DNA of 64,000 nucleotides from an uncultured Alphaproteobacteria bacterium. GTDB lineage: Bacteria > Pseudomonadota > Alphaproteobacteria > Rhodobacterales > Rhodobacteraceae. The stretch's first letter is position 1; each line of letters starts with the position of its first letter. The stretch covers positions 62,001 through 126,000 of the forward strand of contig CACBAM010000004.1 in the NCBI GenBank assembly GCA_902537215.1, in the 5' to 3' direction. Positions 35,474-43,576 of this stretch are shown piece by piece. A program made the position numbers and the translations under genes. A model generated the notes under the pieces. The model saw nothing but the letters and a program-made list of their open reading frames with translations. It did not search any database and was not told where the DNA came from.

Positions 35474-36495
35474 TTTTCAGTCCTCCCCTTAGGCTTAGCT
35501 TCTTCAAGGTTATTTTTTTTTAGTAACTCAAGCAAATTATCCTTTAACTTATCAATACCCACTCTTGAAAAGGTAGAGATAGGTAATACTTCATAACCTT
35601 TCTTGTTAAAAGTTTTTACTATTTTTTCCAACTTCTTACTTTTTATACTGTCTACCTTATTAAGCACGACACACTTAATTTTCTCTACCAGATCACTCTT
35701 ATATTTTTTCAATTCCTTTAATGTGGTTTCAAAATCAGATAAAATGTTATTTGAGGATACATCTAAAACGTGGACCAAAACCTGACATCGTTCTATATGA
35801 CCAAGAAACTGAATTCCAATACCTTTACCCACATTAGCTCCTTCTATAACTCCTGGAATATCGGCTAAGATAAAGTCGCCATTCTTATAAGAGACTATAC
35901 CTAAGTTTGGACTAAGTGTTGTGAACGCAAAATCACCAATCTTTGGCTTAGCATTGCTCATAACTGATAAAAGGGAAGACTTGCCCACATTTGGTAATCC
36001 CACCAGACCAACGTCTGCGAGCAACTTTAGTCTTAGCCATAATATCAATTCAGAACCTGATTGTCCTTTGTTAGCTTGCCTTGGAGCTTGATTAGTTGAT
36101 GACTTAAATCTACTATTTCCCCAACCGCCATTTCCACCCTCTGCTATCACATACTCTTGTCCCTCATTAACTAAATCGACCAAAACTGTTGCCTTATTTT
36201 CCAAAAGTACCTCAGTTCCTATCGGAACGTTTAGTATCACATCTTCCCCATTTGCTCCCGTTTTATTTTGTCCCATACCAGGCCTACCGTTCTTAGCGAA
36301 ATAGTGTCTCTTATATTTAAAGTCTATTAAGGTATTGAGATTAGAGATCGCTCTCACAACAACATCGCCCCCTTTACCTCCGTCACCGCCATCAGGTCCA
36401 CCAAATTCGACAAATTTCTCGCGCCGAAAACTTGTACAACCCGATCCACCAGTCCCAGATCTGATGTGTATAAGTGCCAAATCAATAAATTGCAT
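35458..36495 (-). CDS. obg: Obg-family GTPase (50S assembly)
   Basis: Ribosome-associated GTPase of late 50S maturation. A 345-aa protein: glycine-rich Obg fold (residues 1-158, HIRSGTGGSGCTSFRREKFVEFGGPDGGDGGKGG...), then the G domain with G1 GLPNVGKSSLL, G3 DIPGVIEGA, G4 NKVDS and the switch motif FAFTTLSPNLG. The C-terminus after the G domain is short. Neighbours rplU-rpmA upstream and proB-proA downstream are the standard alphaproteobacterial context. A LysE exporter is inserted between rpmA and obg. Confidence 0.96.
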   Translation of the reverse strand: MQFIDLALIHIRSGTGGSGCTSFRREKFVEFGGPDGGDGGKGGDVVVRAISNLNTLIDFKYKRHYFAKNGRPGMGQNKTGANGEDVILNVPIGTEVLLENKATVLVDLVNEGQEYVIAEGGNGGWGNSRFKSSTNQAPRQANKGQSGSELILWLRLKLLADVGLVGLPNVGKSSLLSVMSNAKPKIGDFAFTTLSPNLGIVSYKNGDFILADIPGVIEGANVGKGIGIQFLGHIERCQVLVHVLDVSSNNILSDFETTLKELKKYKSDLVEKIKCVVLNKVDSIKSKKLEKIVKTFNKKGYEVLPISTFSRVGIDKLKDNLLELLKKNNLEEAKPKGRTEKWSPI

Positions 36496-36540
36496 AGGTA
36501 AAAGTAAGCTTTCAGTTAATTAAAAAGTTCGGTTTTAAAG

Positions 36541-37131
36541 TTAGTAGTATGAAAATACAATACTCGCTATGAGGCTAATCAATAGCGCTATTTTTACAAT
36601 TCGACTATTTTTTTCTGATAAATCAGCTTGTCTTACCAGGGAACCAAACCAAAACCAAGCAGAATGAAAAATTAATTGTATTAGGAGAAAAGTCATAGCT
36701 ATTATTGGGATTGTTTCTGTCGATACCCCTTGGCTCTGGAATGCTGTAAACGCTAGGGTAATCATCATCCACGCCTTTGGATTCAATGGATGAACAAGCA
36801 ACCCATGATAAAACTTTGGAGCCCATATAGTTGACTTTTTCTTTACTGATAGGTCCATAAAAATAATCTTGTAGCCTATCCAGGAGATAAAAATTATCGA
36901 TAATATCATCATTATGCTTGAATACCGGTCTATCAAATCGTTTATTAGGAGCAGACTAAATCCAATTGGCCAAATTATAAGTTGCTTAGATAATACAACG
37001 CTTAATATAAATGGGATAGAAACCCTAAACTTCTGAGTACAGCCTAGTGCAAAAAGAATAATATTAGCTGGCCCGGGGGAGCCTACCATTGCCATAATAA
37101 AGAAAATTAGACCGATATAATCTGAAACCAA
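36541..37131 (-). CDS. LysE/RhtB-family amino-acid exporter
   Basis: A 196-aa inner-membrane protein with six hydrophobic segments. The N-terminal MVGSPGPANIILFALG (residues about 15-30) is the family signature GPGP-x-N. NPKAWMMITLAFTAF around residue 113-127 is the second signature (NPK). The family exports amino acids such as threonine/homoserine lactone by proton antiport; the substrate is not predictable here. It lies between rpmA (13-nt gap) and obg (45-nt gap), all on the minus strand. Confidence 0.85.
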   Translation of the reverse strand: MVSDYIGLIFFIMAMVGSPGPANIILFALGCTQKFRVSIPFILSVVLSKQLIIWPIGFSLLLINDLIDRYSSIMMILSIIFISWIGYKIIFMDLSVKKKSTIWAPKFYHGLLVHPLNPKAWMMITLAFTAFQSQGVSTETIPIIAMTFLLIQLIFHSAWFWFGSLVRQADLSEKNSRIVKIALLISLIASIVFSYY

Positions 37132-37144
37132 CTCAGACCCAAAT

Positions 37145-37414
37145 CTATTCAGCAGCTGAAACTATCTCTTCTACAGAAATAAACTTACGCTTCTTAAAAC
37201 CCTTGGAAAATCTTACTTTACCATCTTTTAAAGCAAATAAAGTGTGGTCTTTGCCAATTCCTACGTTCTCTCCGGGGAACCACCTCGTACCTCGCTGTCT
37301 AACGATAATGTTGCCTGGTGACACAACTTCTCCACCATACTTTTTTACCCCAAGTCTGCGTCCGGCCGAATCTCTGCCGTTTCTTGATGATCCACCAGCT
37401 TTTTTATGTGCCAT
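37145..37414 (-). CDS. rpmA: 50S ribosomal protein L27
   Basis: An 89-aa protein whose N-terminus ([20 protein letters not shown]) reaches the peptidyl-transferase centre. [41 protein letters not shown] is the compact domain. It follows rplU by 31 nt, the conserved pair. AGGAGAACGTT precedes the ATG on the minus strand. Confidence 0.97.
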   Translation of the reverse strand: MAHKKAGGSSRNGRDSAGRRLGVKKYGGEVVSPGNIIVRQRGTRWFPGENVGIGKDHTLFALKDGKVRFSKGFKKRKFISVEEIVSAAE

Positions 37415-37445
37415 AACGTTCTCCTAATAATCTCTTTACCTCAGC

Positions 37446-38030
37446 CTAACTTGATTTTTTCTTTACTTCCTTTTTGACCGCGGTTGACTTTTTAGTAGTG
37501 TCCTTTTTTTTCTTATCTGTGGCCGAGCTAGCTGTTTTCACTGCTTTAGTCTCTCTTTGTACCTTTGGCTCTTTTTTAACTGGTGTCTTTTTCCCGGTCT
37601 TGACCTTCACCGTCTCCATAGCTGTTTCAGTCTTTTCAGTGTTATTCACTTTTGCAGAATAGTCAATTTTAAGACCTTTTCCAGACTTTGCCTCTTGAAC
37701 ATTGGTTTTATCAGCGCCGGACTCTAAGATGTCGGTAATTTTTAGTAGGGTAATTTGCTGCCTATGGCCTTTCTTACTCTTAGAAGAACTTTTCCTACGC
37801 CTTTTAACAAATGATATAACTTTCTTGTCTTTTATTTGATCGATTACTGTAGCCTGAACCCCCGCGCCTTTCACTAATGGATCACCTACTCTAACTTCTT
37901 TCCCTCCGGTCAAAAGTACCGTATTAAACTGCACTTTATCTCCACCTCTGGCAGACAGTTTTTCTACTGCCACAATGTCGTTTTTTTGGACCTTGTATTG
38001 TTTACCGCCAGTTTCTATAATTGCGTACAT
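37446..38030 (-). CDS. rplU: 50S ribosomal protein L21 with long C-terminal tail
   Basis: The N-terminal ~105 residues are a standard L21 (MYAIIETGGKQYKVQKNDIVAVEKL, VRVGDPLVKGAGVQATV, FVKRRRKSSSKSKKGHRQQITLLKI). The remaining ~90 residues form a low-complexity tail rich in Lys, Thr, Ala and Val (KTPVKKEPKVQRETKAVK and similar), so the protein is 194 aa against about 103 for typical L21. Tails of this kind occur in alphaproteobacterial L21 but vary in length. It is first gene of rplU-rpmA. Confidence 0.96.
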   Translation of the reverse strand: MYAIIETGGKQYKVQKNDIVAVEKLSARGGDKVQFNTVLLTGGKEVRVGDPLVKGAGVQATVIDQIKDKKVISFVKRRRKSSSKSKKGHRQQITLLKITDILESGADKTNVQEAKSGKGLKIDYSAKVNNTEKTETAMETVKVKTGKKTPVKKEPKVQRETKAVKTASSATDKKKKDTTKKSTAVKKEVKKKSS

Positions 38031-38115
38031 TTTCTATTCTCAAAATTATAGAACATTCCTATTATTTCTATCTATATTGTCAAGTTTTTTCTAGGATGTT
38101 TTTTTCATTATCTTT

Positions 38116-38529
38116 CTATTCACCAAGCAAGTGAACGATTATAGATCTAGTTTGACCAAATTTGCGCCACTCACAGAGGTATATTCCCTGCCAGACCCCA
38201 AGAACCAATTTATTTGAAACTACTGACAACGTTAAATTAGTATTTGTAATCAATGTTTTTAAATGTGCAGGCATATCATCCGGTCCCTCCACATCATGAA
38301 GATAATTTGCAGAATCTGGAGCTAAATTACTTAAAAAAGTCCTTATATCATCTAAAACATTTTTAGAGGCATTCTCTTGAATCATTAGAGATGCACTAGT
38401 ATGCAGGATAGATAAATTCATTAAACCTTTTTTAAATTCATGGAGAACAACCAACTCCTGAATTTTCTCAGTGATATTTATAATTTGATACCCTTTTGTC
38501 TTGAAACTTACTTGCTCTACAATATTCAT
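38116..38529 (-). CDS. YjbQ family protein (UPF0047, secondary thiamine-phosphate synthase-like)
   Basis: A 137-aa small barrel protein. The family hallmark residues are visible: LSILHTSASLMIQENAS (His/Thr), DVEGPDDMPAHLKTLI, and LVLGVWQGIYLCEWR. I chose the ATG at 38529, which lies 10 nt after the lipoprotein stop and gives the usual family length. An in-frame ATG at 38556 would start inside the upstream gene. YjbQ has weak thiamine-phosphate synthase activity in E. coli, but its real role is unsettled. Last gene of a four-gene minus-strand operon. Confidence 0.88.
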   Translation of the reverse strand: MNIVEQVSFKTKGYQIINITEKIQELVVLHEFKKGLMNLSILHTSASLMIQENASKNVLDDIRTFLSNLAPDSANYLHDVEGPDDMPAHLKTLITNTNLTLSVVSNKLVLGVWQGIYLCEWRKFGQTRSIIVHLLGE

Positions 38530-38539
38530 TGACCTAAAT

Positions 38540-38749
38540 TCACAGATCACCTTCATTTACCGAAGACAGCGTATTTGCATTTGTATCAGAAATATCATCA
38601 GCTATAAGCTGGCTGCATTTAGCAATATTTGTTTCTACTGCCTTACATGTGTGCATAGTAACTTCGTCTACAGTTGACTTACAGCCAACTAATATAACCG
38701 GTATAAAGATCGCAGATAAAACGATTATTCCAGCATTTTTAAAAATCAT
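38540..38749 (-). CDS. small lipoprotein, 69 aa
   Basis: The N-terminal signal MIFKNAGIIVLSAIFIPVILVGC ends in the lipobox ILVGC, so the mature protein would be lipidated at Cys 23. The mature 47 residues (CKSTVDEVTMHTCKAVETNIAKC...) contain two further cysteines (about 34 and 44) that could form a disulfide, and an acidic Ser/Asn-rich tail. The start overlaps the cNBD gene stop by 4 nt (ATGA), so it is translationally coupled. Family unknown. Confidence 0.65.
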   Translation of the reverse strand: MIFKNAGIIVLSAIFIPVILVGCKSTVDEVTMHTCKAVETNIAKCSQLIADDISDTNANTLSSVNEGDL

Positions 38750-39084
38750 TTTTTATCCTGTAGGTTTCTCAAGTTCTGAGACAATATTCTTAGCAAAGCT
38801 CTAATAAAAGGATCGGCTTTTTCAACTCTTGCTTCGAATTCACTTTCTGACAAGGAAATTACAGTAGCATCGGACATACATCGTGCGCTTGCCATTCTGG
38901 GCTTGTGTTCAATTACACCCATTTCTCCAAAAACTTCATTCTCTCCAATCATAAAATTAGGTTCTTTACTATCATTAGTAGGCAAAAATAACCCGACGTC
39001 CCCCGACATAAGCAAAAAAATTTCTTTGCCTTTATCTCCCGCTTTAAAAATATACTGACCCGACTTGTAATTTAACTTTTTCAT
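38746..39084 (-). CDS. stand-alone cyclic nucleotide-binding domain protein
   Basis: A 112-aa cNMP-binding beta-roll with no DNA-binding or catalytic domain attached. SGQYIFKAGDKGKEIFLLMSGDVGLFL is the first half. The phosphate-binding cassette reads VFGEMGVIEHKPRMASARCMSDATVISL, with the conserved Gly-Glu and Arg; the residue after Arg is Met instead of the more usual Ser/Thr. Helices follow (FIRALLRILSQNLRNL). It probably senses cAMP or cGMP and acts on a partner. It sits 12 nt after a metallo-beta-lactamase-fold hydrolase, which may be that partner. Confidence 0.85.
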   Translation of the reverse strand: MKKLNYKSGQYIFKAGDKGKEIFLLMSGDVGLFLPTNDSKEPNFMIGENEVFGEMGVIEHKPRMASARCMSDATVISLSESEFEARVEKADPFIRALLRILSQNLRNLQDKK

Positions 39085-39096
39085 TTTTTCATTATT

Positions 39097-39891
39097 TTAC
39101 ACTGTGTGAGCCAATCCCTGATGGGCAAAGAAAACCTTGTCACTAGATAAATTATTAGAGTGCTCGTTAAGTTGCTCGTCATTTCTATTAGGCGCATGAT
39201 GCGCTATCGCTAAATTTTTGCAGGCAGTTTTTTCTGAGAACGTTATTCCTTGTTCGATACTTGAATGACCCCAGCCTTTTTTGGGAGGAAGTTCTTCATC
39301 CAAAAACATTCCATCCCATACTATAAGGTCGCTATTTATGGCCCGTTTCACAAGTTCATCATCAATAACTGGTTCCTGTCCATATTCATGATCAAGAAAC
39401 ACACATACCTTTTTGTGATCTTTTTCAACAATATATCCCGCAGCTCCCCCCGGGTGATTTAGCTTTATGGTACTTAAAGAACATAGATGCTTAAGTTCGG
39501 CCATAATCAAATCAAATTCCACAAACTTTAAATTTTTCAGAGTATCTACCAAAGGAATTGGAAAGTACATTGGTTGAAAAGCTCTGACGAATACTTCTCT
39601 CAACTCATCTGCCTTTACCAAACCAGAAGAAATTATGACTTTATTGGAGGGGTCAAAAATCTGATGATTGAATGGCAACCCTTGGATGTGGTCATAATGA
39701 AAATGAGAAAAAATCAGATATGTGGGACGATCTTTTAGTATCGATACATTTTGAAAGCCTGTTCCAGCATCAAAAATAATTTGGAATTGTTCATGAAGTA
39801 TTTCAGTGCAGGTCGTGCTTCCGCCATACCTTAAAAAATTTTTGTCAGCTGTAGGAGTTGATCCTCGCACACCATGAAATATCACGTCCAT
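39097..39891 (-). CDS. metallo-beta-lactamase-fold hydrolase (phosphodiesterase-like)
   Basis: A 264-aa MBL-fold protein. VRGSTPTADKNFLRYGGSTTCTEI at the N-terminus is typical of the PhnP/RNase Z-related 'GSRGS' subgroup. The zinc motif is HFHYDHIQGLP (about 77-87), with further ligands in LNHPGGAAGY, VFLDHEYG and AIAHHAP. The product is likely a phosphodiesterase-type hydrolase, and members of this subgroup can be associated with cNMP-binding domains. First gene of the operon with the cNBD protein, the lipoprotein and YjbQ. Confidence 0.82.
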   Translation of the reverse strand: MDVIFHGVRGSTPTADKNFLRYGGSTTCTEILHEQFQIIFDAGTGFQNVSILKDRPTYLIFSHFHYDHIQGLPFNHQIFDPSNKVIISSGLVKADELREVFVRAFQPMYFPIPLVDTLKNLKFVEFDLIMAELKHLCSLSTIKLNHPGGAAGYIVEKDHKKVCVFLDHEYGQEPVIDDELVKRAINSDLIVWDGMFLDEELPPKKGWGHSSIEQGITFSEKTACKNLAIAHHAPNRNDEQLNEHSNNLSSDKVFFAHQGLAHTV

Positions 39892-40034
39892 AACAAAACC
39901 TCTTTTTCCAAAGGATACACCAACAAAATGAGAAAGCTATCGATTATTTGTATTTATTGAGACACTTACTTTTGAAATTCTAAGTTTGAAGGTCTAAGTT
40001 TTAAATCCAACAGTCAAATATAATTTATTTATCT

Positions 40035-40070
40035 GAAATAATGGTTAATATCGAAATAATGGTTAATATT
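40035..40070 (+). repeat. 18-bp tandem duplication spanning a start codon
   Basis: GAAATAATGGTTAATAT followed by C (40035-40052) is repeated at 40053-40070 with one change (last base T). Each copy contains an ATG in the same frame (40041, 40059), so the product begins MVNIEI-MVNIEF if the first start is used. No ribosome site is obvious before either ATG. Confidence 0.8.
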
Positions 40071-40802
40071 GAATTTATAACAGATAAATTAGTCTCTGTT
40101 TCATTTGATAGCGGAGAGCGTTCAAACCTTTTGTCGTTGGGTGTTATTCGGCAGCTAACAGAGGTTGCCAACAAACTAGCCAAAAATAATAATTTGATGG
40201 CAATCATTTTGTCTGGAGGCAAACAAAATTTTTCCTTTGGCTTTGATTTAAAAGATAAAGAGTTTTTAAGGCTTGAAAAGCTTGGTTTTGAAGAGAACAG
40301 AAATTACTTCCAACTTGGAAAAATCATGTGTGATGCTTGGGAAAACCTTAGCTGTCTAACTGTATGTAAAATTAATGGATGGTGCGTGGGTGGTGGAGTT
40401 GCTCTTGCTATTTCATGTGACTTGAGACTCGCTGAAACGGCTGCAAAATTTTACGTACCAGAAGTTGAGAGAGGGTTAAATATGAGTTGGGGCTCAGTAC
40501 CTAGGTTAATTGCTCTGCTTGGTCCTGCGAAAACGAAAAGGCTGCTGCTATTGGCAGAAAAACTAAATTCTTCAACTGCCAAAGATTGGGGGCTTATCGA
40601 CAGTTATTTAAGTCCGGGCAAACTCGAGCTCGAAACTATTAAACTTGCTAAAAAAGCGGCAAAAATGCCACGTTTGCCTTTTGTGTTGACCAAGGAAAGC
40701 GTAAACAACCATTCGAATGCACTGGCTAAAGCCACTTCCTACAATGACCAAGATATTTTTAGTTTAGCCTATGGCAACCTTAAAGGGAATTTCTTTAAAT
40801 AA
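40041..40802 (+). CDS. enoyl-CoA hydratase/isomerase family protein
   Basis: A 253-aa crotonase-fold protein. The oxyanion region is FSFGFDLKDKEF and KINGWCVGGGVALAISCDLRLAETAAKFYVPEVERGLN, in which PEVERG occupies the catalytic-Glu segment. The C-terminus is typical (LAKKAAKMPRLPFVLTKESVN). It may start at 40041 or, because of the duplicated start region, at 40059. It is followed convergently by an acyl-CoA dehydrogenase gene with 15 nt between stops. Substrate unknown. Confidence 0.88.
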   Translation: MVNIEIMVNIEFITDKLVSVSFDSGERSNLLSLGVIRQLTEVANKLAKNNNLMAIILSGGKQNFSFGFDLKDKEFLRLEKLGFEENRNYFQLGKIMCDAWENLSCLTVCKINGWCVGGGVALAISCDLRLAETAAKFYVPEVERGLNMSWGSVPRLIALLGPAKTKRLLLLAEKLNSSTAKDWGLIDSYLSPGKLELETIKLAKKAAKMPRLPFVLTKESVNNHSNALAKATSYNDQDIFSLAYGNLKGNFFK

Positions 40803-40817
40803 ACTGGTATGACATTA

Positions 40818-41990
40818 CTACATACGCTTGGCTACCTCTTCCAGCATAACCTCGGTAGCTCCTCCTCCAATCGACTGAGCTCTAGCATCTCTAGTTAGTC
40901 TTTCAATATCGGTCCCTGTCATATATCCAGTTCCACCGTGTAATTGCAGACAAGCATACATTACTTCGTTAACTAGCTCTCCGCAAAGAACTTTAATCAT
41001 TGATACTTCTTTTATCACATCATTCCCAAGCCTGACTTTATTGGCAACACCATATACCATGTAGCGCGCAGCAGTCACTCTTGATTGAAGTTCTGCAAGC
41101 TTATGTCTTACCGTCTGTTTTTCCCATAACTTCCCACCAAAAGCATCTCGATTTTTAACATAATTTACAGTGGTATCAATAGCTGCTTGAGCCTCACCCA
41201 TAGCCATTGAACCCATAACCAATCTCTCATTCTGAAAGTTTTGCATAATCGCATAAAAGCCTTTATTTAGGGTCCCTAGCACGTCAGCTTCCTCTACCTC
41301 ACAGTCTTGAAAAAATAGTTCCGCAGTATCTGAACACCTCCACCCGTGCTTGTCTAACTGCTTATTCACGATCAGCCCAGGGTTATCTTTTCTAATTATA
41401 AACATTGTTATATTGCTTGATTGCTGCAATTCCTCACTAGTTTTTGCTGCAACAAAATAGATATCAGCATGAACTCCATTCGTAATAAAAATTTTTGATC
41501 CATTGATAATATATTTACTTCCAACTTTTTGAGCCTTTGTTCTTATACTTTTCACGTCAGACCCAGCATGTGGTTCTGTTACTGCAACGCAAGAAATTTT
41601 ATTGCCTAAAATTATATCGGCAAGATACTTCTCCTTTTGCTCTATATTACCCGCATTTAATAAATGAACTGAAGCCATATCAGTGTGCACTAAAGAAGCT
41701 ATTGCAAAGCCAGAAAATGTTGACTTGCCGAGTTCTTCAGCAAAAACCACACTACCACGAACATCCATTTCGGATCCACCATACTCTGTAGGATAAGTAA
41801 TGCCTAAAAACCCTAAAGCACCCATTTTTTTGAAAATCTCTCTTGGTATAAAGCCATCCACTTCCCATTTAGTCGCTTGAGGTTTTACTTCATTTTCAAC
41901 GAATTTTTTTATTTGTTCTTTTAAGATGATGTGTTCTTCTTCGAGAAATAATCCATCCTCAGACTGTCTGAAATTTATATCCTTCATCAT
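40818..41990 (-). CDS. acyl-CoA dehydrogenase
   Basis: FAD-dependent alpha,beta-dehydrogenation of an acyl-CoA, electrons to ETF. A 390-aa protein with ACVAVTEPHAGSDVKSIRTKA-type FAD segment (CVAVTEPHAGSDV, about 140-152), IINGSKIFITNG, QLHGGTGYMTGTDIERLTRDAR, and Glu in GGATEVMLEEV near the C-terminus as likely catalytic base. AAGGGGGGAG lies 4-5 nt before the ATG, inside a 53-aa small ORF whose stop overlaps this start (ATGA). The branched/short-chain type is plausible but not determined. Confidence 0.93.
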   Translation of the reverse strand: MMKDINFRQSEDGLFLEEEHIILKEQIKKFVENEVKPQATKWEVDGFIPREIFKKMGALGFLGITYPTEYGGSEMDVRGSVVFAEELGKSTFSGFAIASLVHTDMASVHLLNAGNIEQKEKYLADIILGNKISCVAVTEPHAGSDVKSIRTKAQKVGSKYIINGSKIFITNGVHADIYFVAAKTSEELQQSSNITMFIIRKDNPGLIVNKQLDKHGWRCSDTAELFFQDCEVEEADVLGTLNKGFYAIMQNFQNERLVMGSMAMGEAQAAIDTTVNYVKNRDAFGGKLWEKQTVRHKLAELQSRVTAARYMVYGVANKVRLGNDVIKEVSMIKVLCGELVNEVMYACLQLHGGTGYMTGTDIERLTRDARAQSIGGGATEVMLEEVAKRM

Positions 41991-42148
41991 CTATCTCCCC
42001 CCTTAGAATTTTCTTTTTGACTTACAAATATTTTCTTAATCCTTGCAAATAATTTTAAGACGTCGAGTATTTTTTTAAAAAACCCTGATATTAGCCACCA
42101 AAGCACCAAAAACGATGCTCCAATTAATTTAAGCACGAATCTTACCAT
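41987..42148 (-). CDS. small membrane-associated protein, 53 aa, coupled to the acyl-CoA dehydrogenase
   Basis: The minus-strand frame from ATG (42148) to TGA (41989-41987) encodes 53 residues. A hydrophobic N-terminal half (FVLKLIGASFLVLWWLISGF) is followed by a strongly basic amphipathic stretch (FKKILDVLKLFARIKKIF) and a polar tail. AAGGG lies about 7 nt upstream, and the stop overlaps the acyl-CoA dehydrogenase start (ATGA). Two independent translation signals make it credible. Unrecognised; it may anchor the dehydrogenase or ETF system to the membrane (speculation). Confidence 0.6.
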   Translation of the reverse strand: MVRFVLKLIGASFLVLWWLISGFFKKILDVLKLFARIKKIFVSQKENSKGGDR

Positions 42149-42198
42149 TTGGAACCCTTGTTCAAACTATATTAAACTACAACTCTTGTAATTAAACG

Positions 42199-42225
42199 AA
42201 AAAAAAGGCCGTAGTTAATACGGCC
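42199..42225 (-). terminator. rho-independent terminator after the beta-lactamase-family gene
   Basis: On the minus strand, GGCCGTA (42225-42219), loop TTAAC, TACGGCC (42213-42207), followed by eight T residues to 42199. It lies about 100 nt past the stop of the 42328-43518 gene and would also insulate the 53-aa ORF downstream. Confidence 0.8.
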
Positions 42226-42327
42226 CAGTAAAGGGAGGAATGTTACTAGCAGACGTTAGTGACAAACCAATAGTTACTTCTTGATGCTTCTAATCACAAC
42301 ATGCATTTTTGCAATACCGTTATGCTG

Positions 42328-43518
42328 TTAATGCAAAGACTGATGAACCAATTTTTTAAGTTCTTTTCTGTTGGGGTAAGAAGCAGACGGCAACAATTGG
42401 GTCATAAATACGGCCGTGTAACCTTTTTTAAAGTCAATCCAAAAATAATTACTTGCCATGCCGCCCCAACCGAAGTCCCCAATATTACTGGTGAAATCCG
42501 GATGTGGGTTAGTAATTACGCTACCTGCCAAGCTATGGCCCATGCCTAGTGTTGGCATCTGTGCAAATGTTTCTACCCCAATTGATGCTATATCTCGATC
42601 TAATGAATTTACTCTAATGCTACTTATAATATCGTCGTCAAAGATCCTTATATTATTATATTTCCCAGAGTTAAGCAAAAGACTTGCAAATTTTAGATAA
42701 TCACGACCTGTCGATAACAGTCCTGAGCCACCCGAAAAATTTGTTACTTGATCTTTTTGATAATAAAAATTTTTATATTGCTTAACCAAAGGTAAAAAAT
42801 TTTCATGCATATCATTGTAAAAAAAACAATCCGCAAAACGATAAACTTTTGTCTTTGACAGAAAAAATTCAGTGTCTTTCATATTCAGCAGATCTAATAA
42901 ATTTTTCTTTATATAAACATCTAGGGACATACCCGAGATTATCTCAATTAATCGCCCAGCAATATCAATCCCGACGGAATAATTCCATTTTATTCCAGGC
43001 TTAAATGCTAAAGGTAAACTAGATATCTTTTCAGCAAAAACCGAAAGATTATCGTTATTGGGAGTAGCTGTAAGACTTTGCTTTAAATATTCCCTCCCGA
43101 TTAAATCATCATTAAAAAAATAAGATAATCCCGAAGTGTGATTAAGTAATTGATAAATAGATGGGGCTTTTGTCTTTTCTAATTCTGTTAAATTCTTCGC
43201 ATTTTTTACAAGAGCAAAACAATTTGTGTAATTATCAAAATAATTGTCTAACGTATCGTTGACACTTATCTTCTTATCACGAAGTAATTGAAGCAGACAC
43301 GTTGAAACAATAGCCTTCGTCATTGAAAAAATTCTTACAATTGATAGAGAATTAAATTCTTTGGTTTTTTCTTTATCGGCATAACCGCTGGCAATGTCTA
43401 ATAGCGTGTTACCCTCTGCATCTGCTATACTTAAAGAACAACCATTAAATTTATTTTTCTCAACATAATCATCCATCCACTCTTTAAGTTTTTCATCATT
43501 TAAATTCAATTTCGGCAT
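42328..43518 (-). CDS. beta-lactamase-family serine hydrolase/esterase (class C fold)
   Basis: A 396-aa penicillin-binding-protein-like hydrolase. The nucleophile motif is SMTK in VRIFSMTKAIVSTCLLQ (about 65-68), and the tyrosine motif Y-S-V in WNYSVGIDIAGRLIEIISG. FGWGGMASNYFWIDF near the C-terminus is in the position of the KTG-like strand, without a canonical KTG. It has no signal peptide, so it is probably a cytosolic EstB-like esterase rather than an antibiotic-resistance beta-lactamase. A terminator follows. Confidence 0.85.
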   Translation of the reverse strand: MPKLNLNDEKLKEWMDDYVEKNKFNGCSLSIADAEGNTLLDIASGYADKEKTKEFNSLSIVRIFSMTKAIVSTCLLQLLRDKKISVNDTLDNYFDNYTNCFALVKNAKNLTELEKTKAPSIYQLLNHTSGLSYFFNDDLIGREYLKQSLTATPNNDNLSVFAEKISSLPLAFKPGIKWNYSVGIDIAGRLIEIISGMSLDVYIKKNLLDLLNMKDTEFFLSKTKVYRFADCFFYNDMHENFLPLVKQYKNFYYQKDQVTNFSGGSGLLSTGRDYLKFASLLLNSGKYNNIRIFDDDIISSIRVNSLDRDIASIGVETFAQMPTLGMGHSLAGSVITNPHPDFTSNIGDFGWGGMASNYFWIDFKKGYTAVFMTQLLPSASYPNRKELKKLVHQSLH

Positions 43519-43576
43519 AGGCTTTTCCCTATCAGGATTTTAGATTTATTCCTTGTCGATTTCCATCGCAAACCAA

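Noticed and set aside
42232-42285. AAGGGAGGAATG followed by a 14-codon plus-strand frame (MLLADVSDKPIVTS) beside the terminator
   Set aside because: A strong ribosome-site-like sequence, but the frame is tiny, there is no promoter, and nothing else supports translation.
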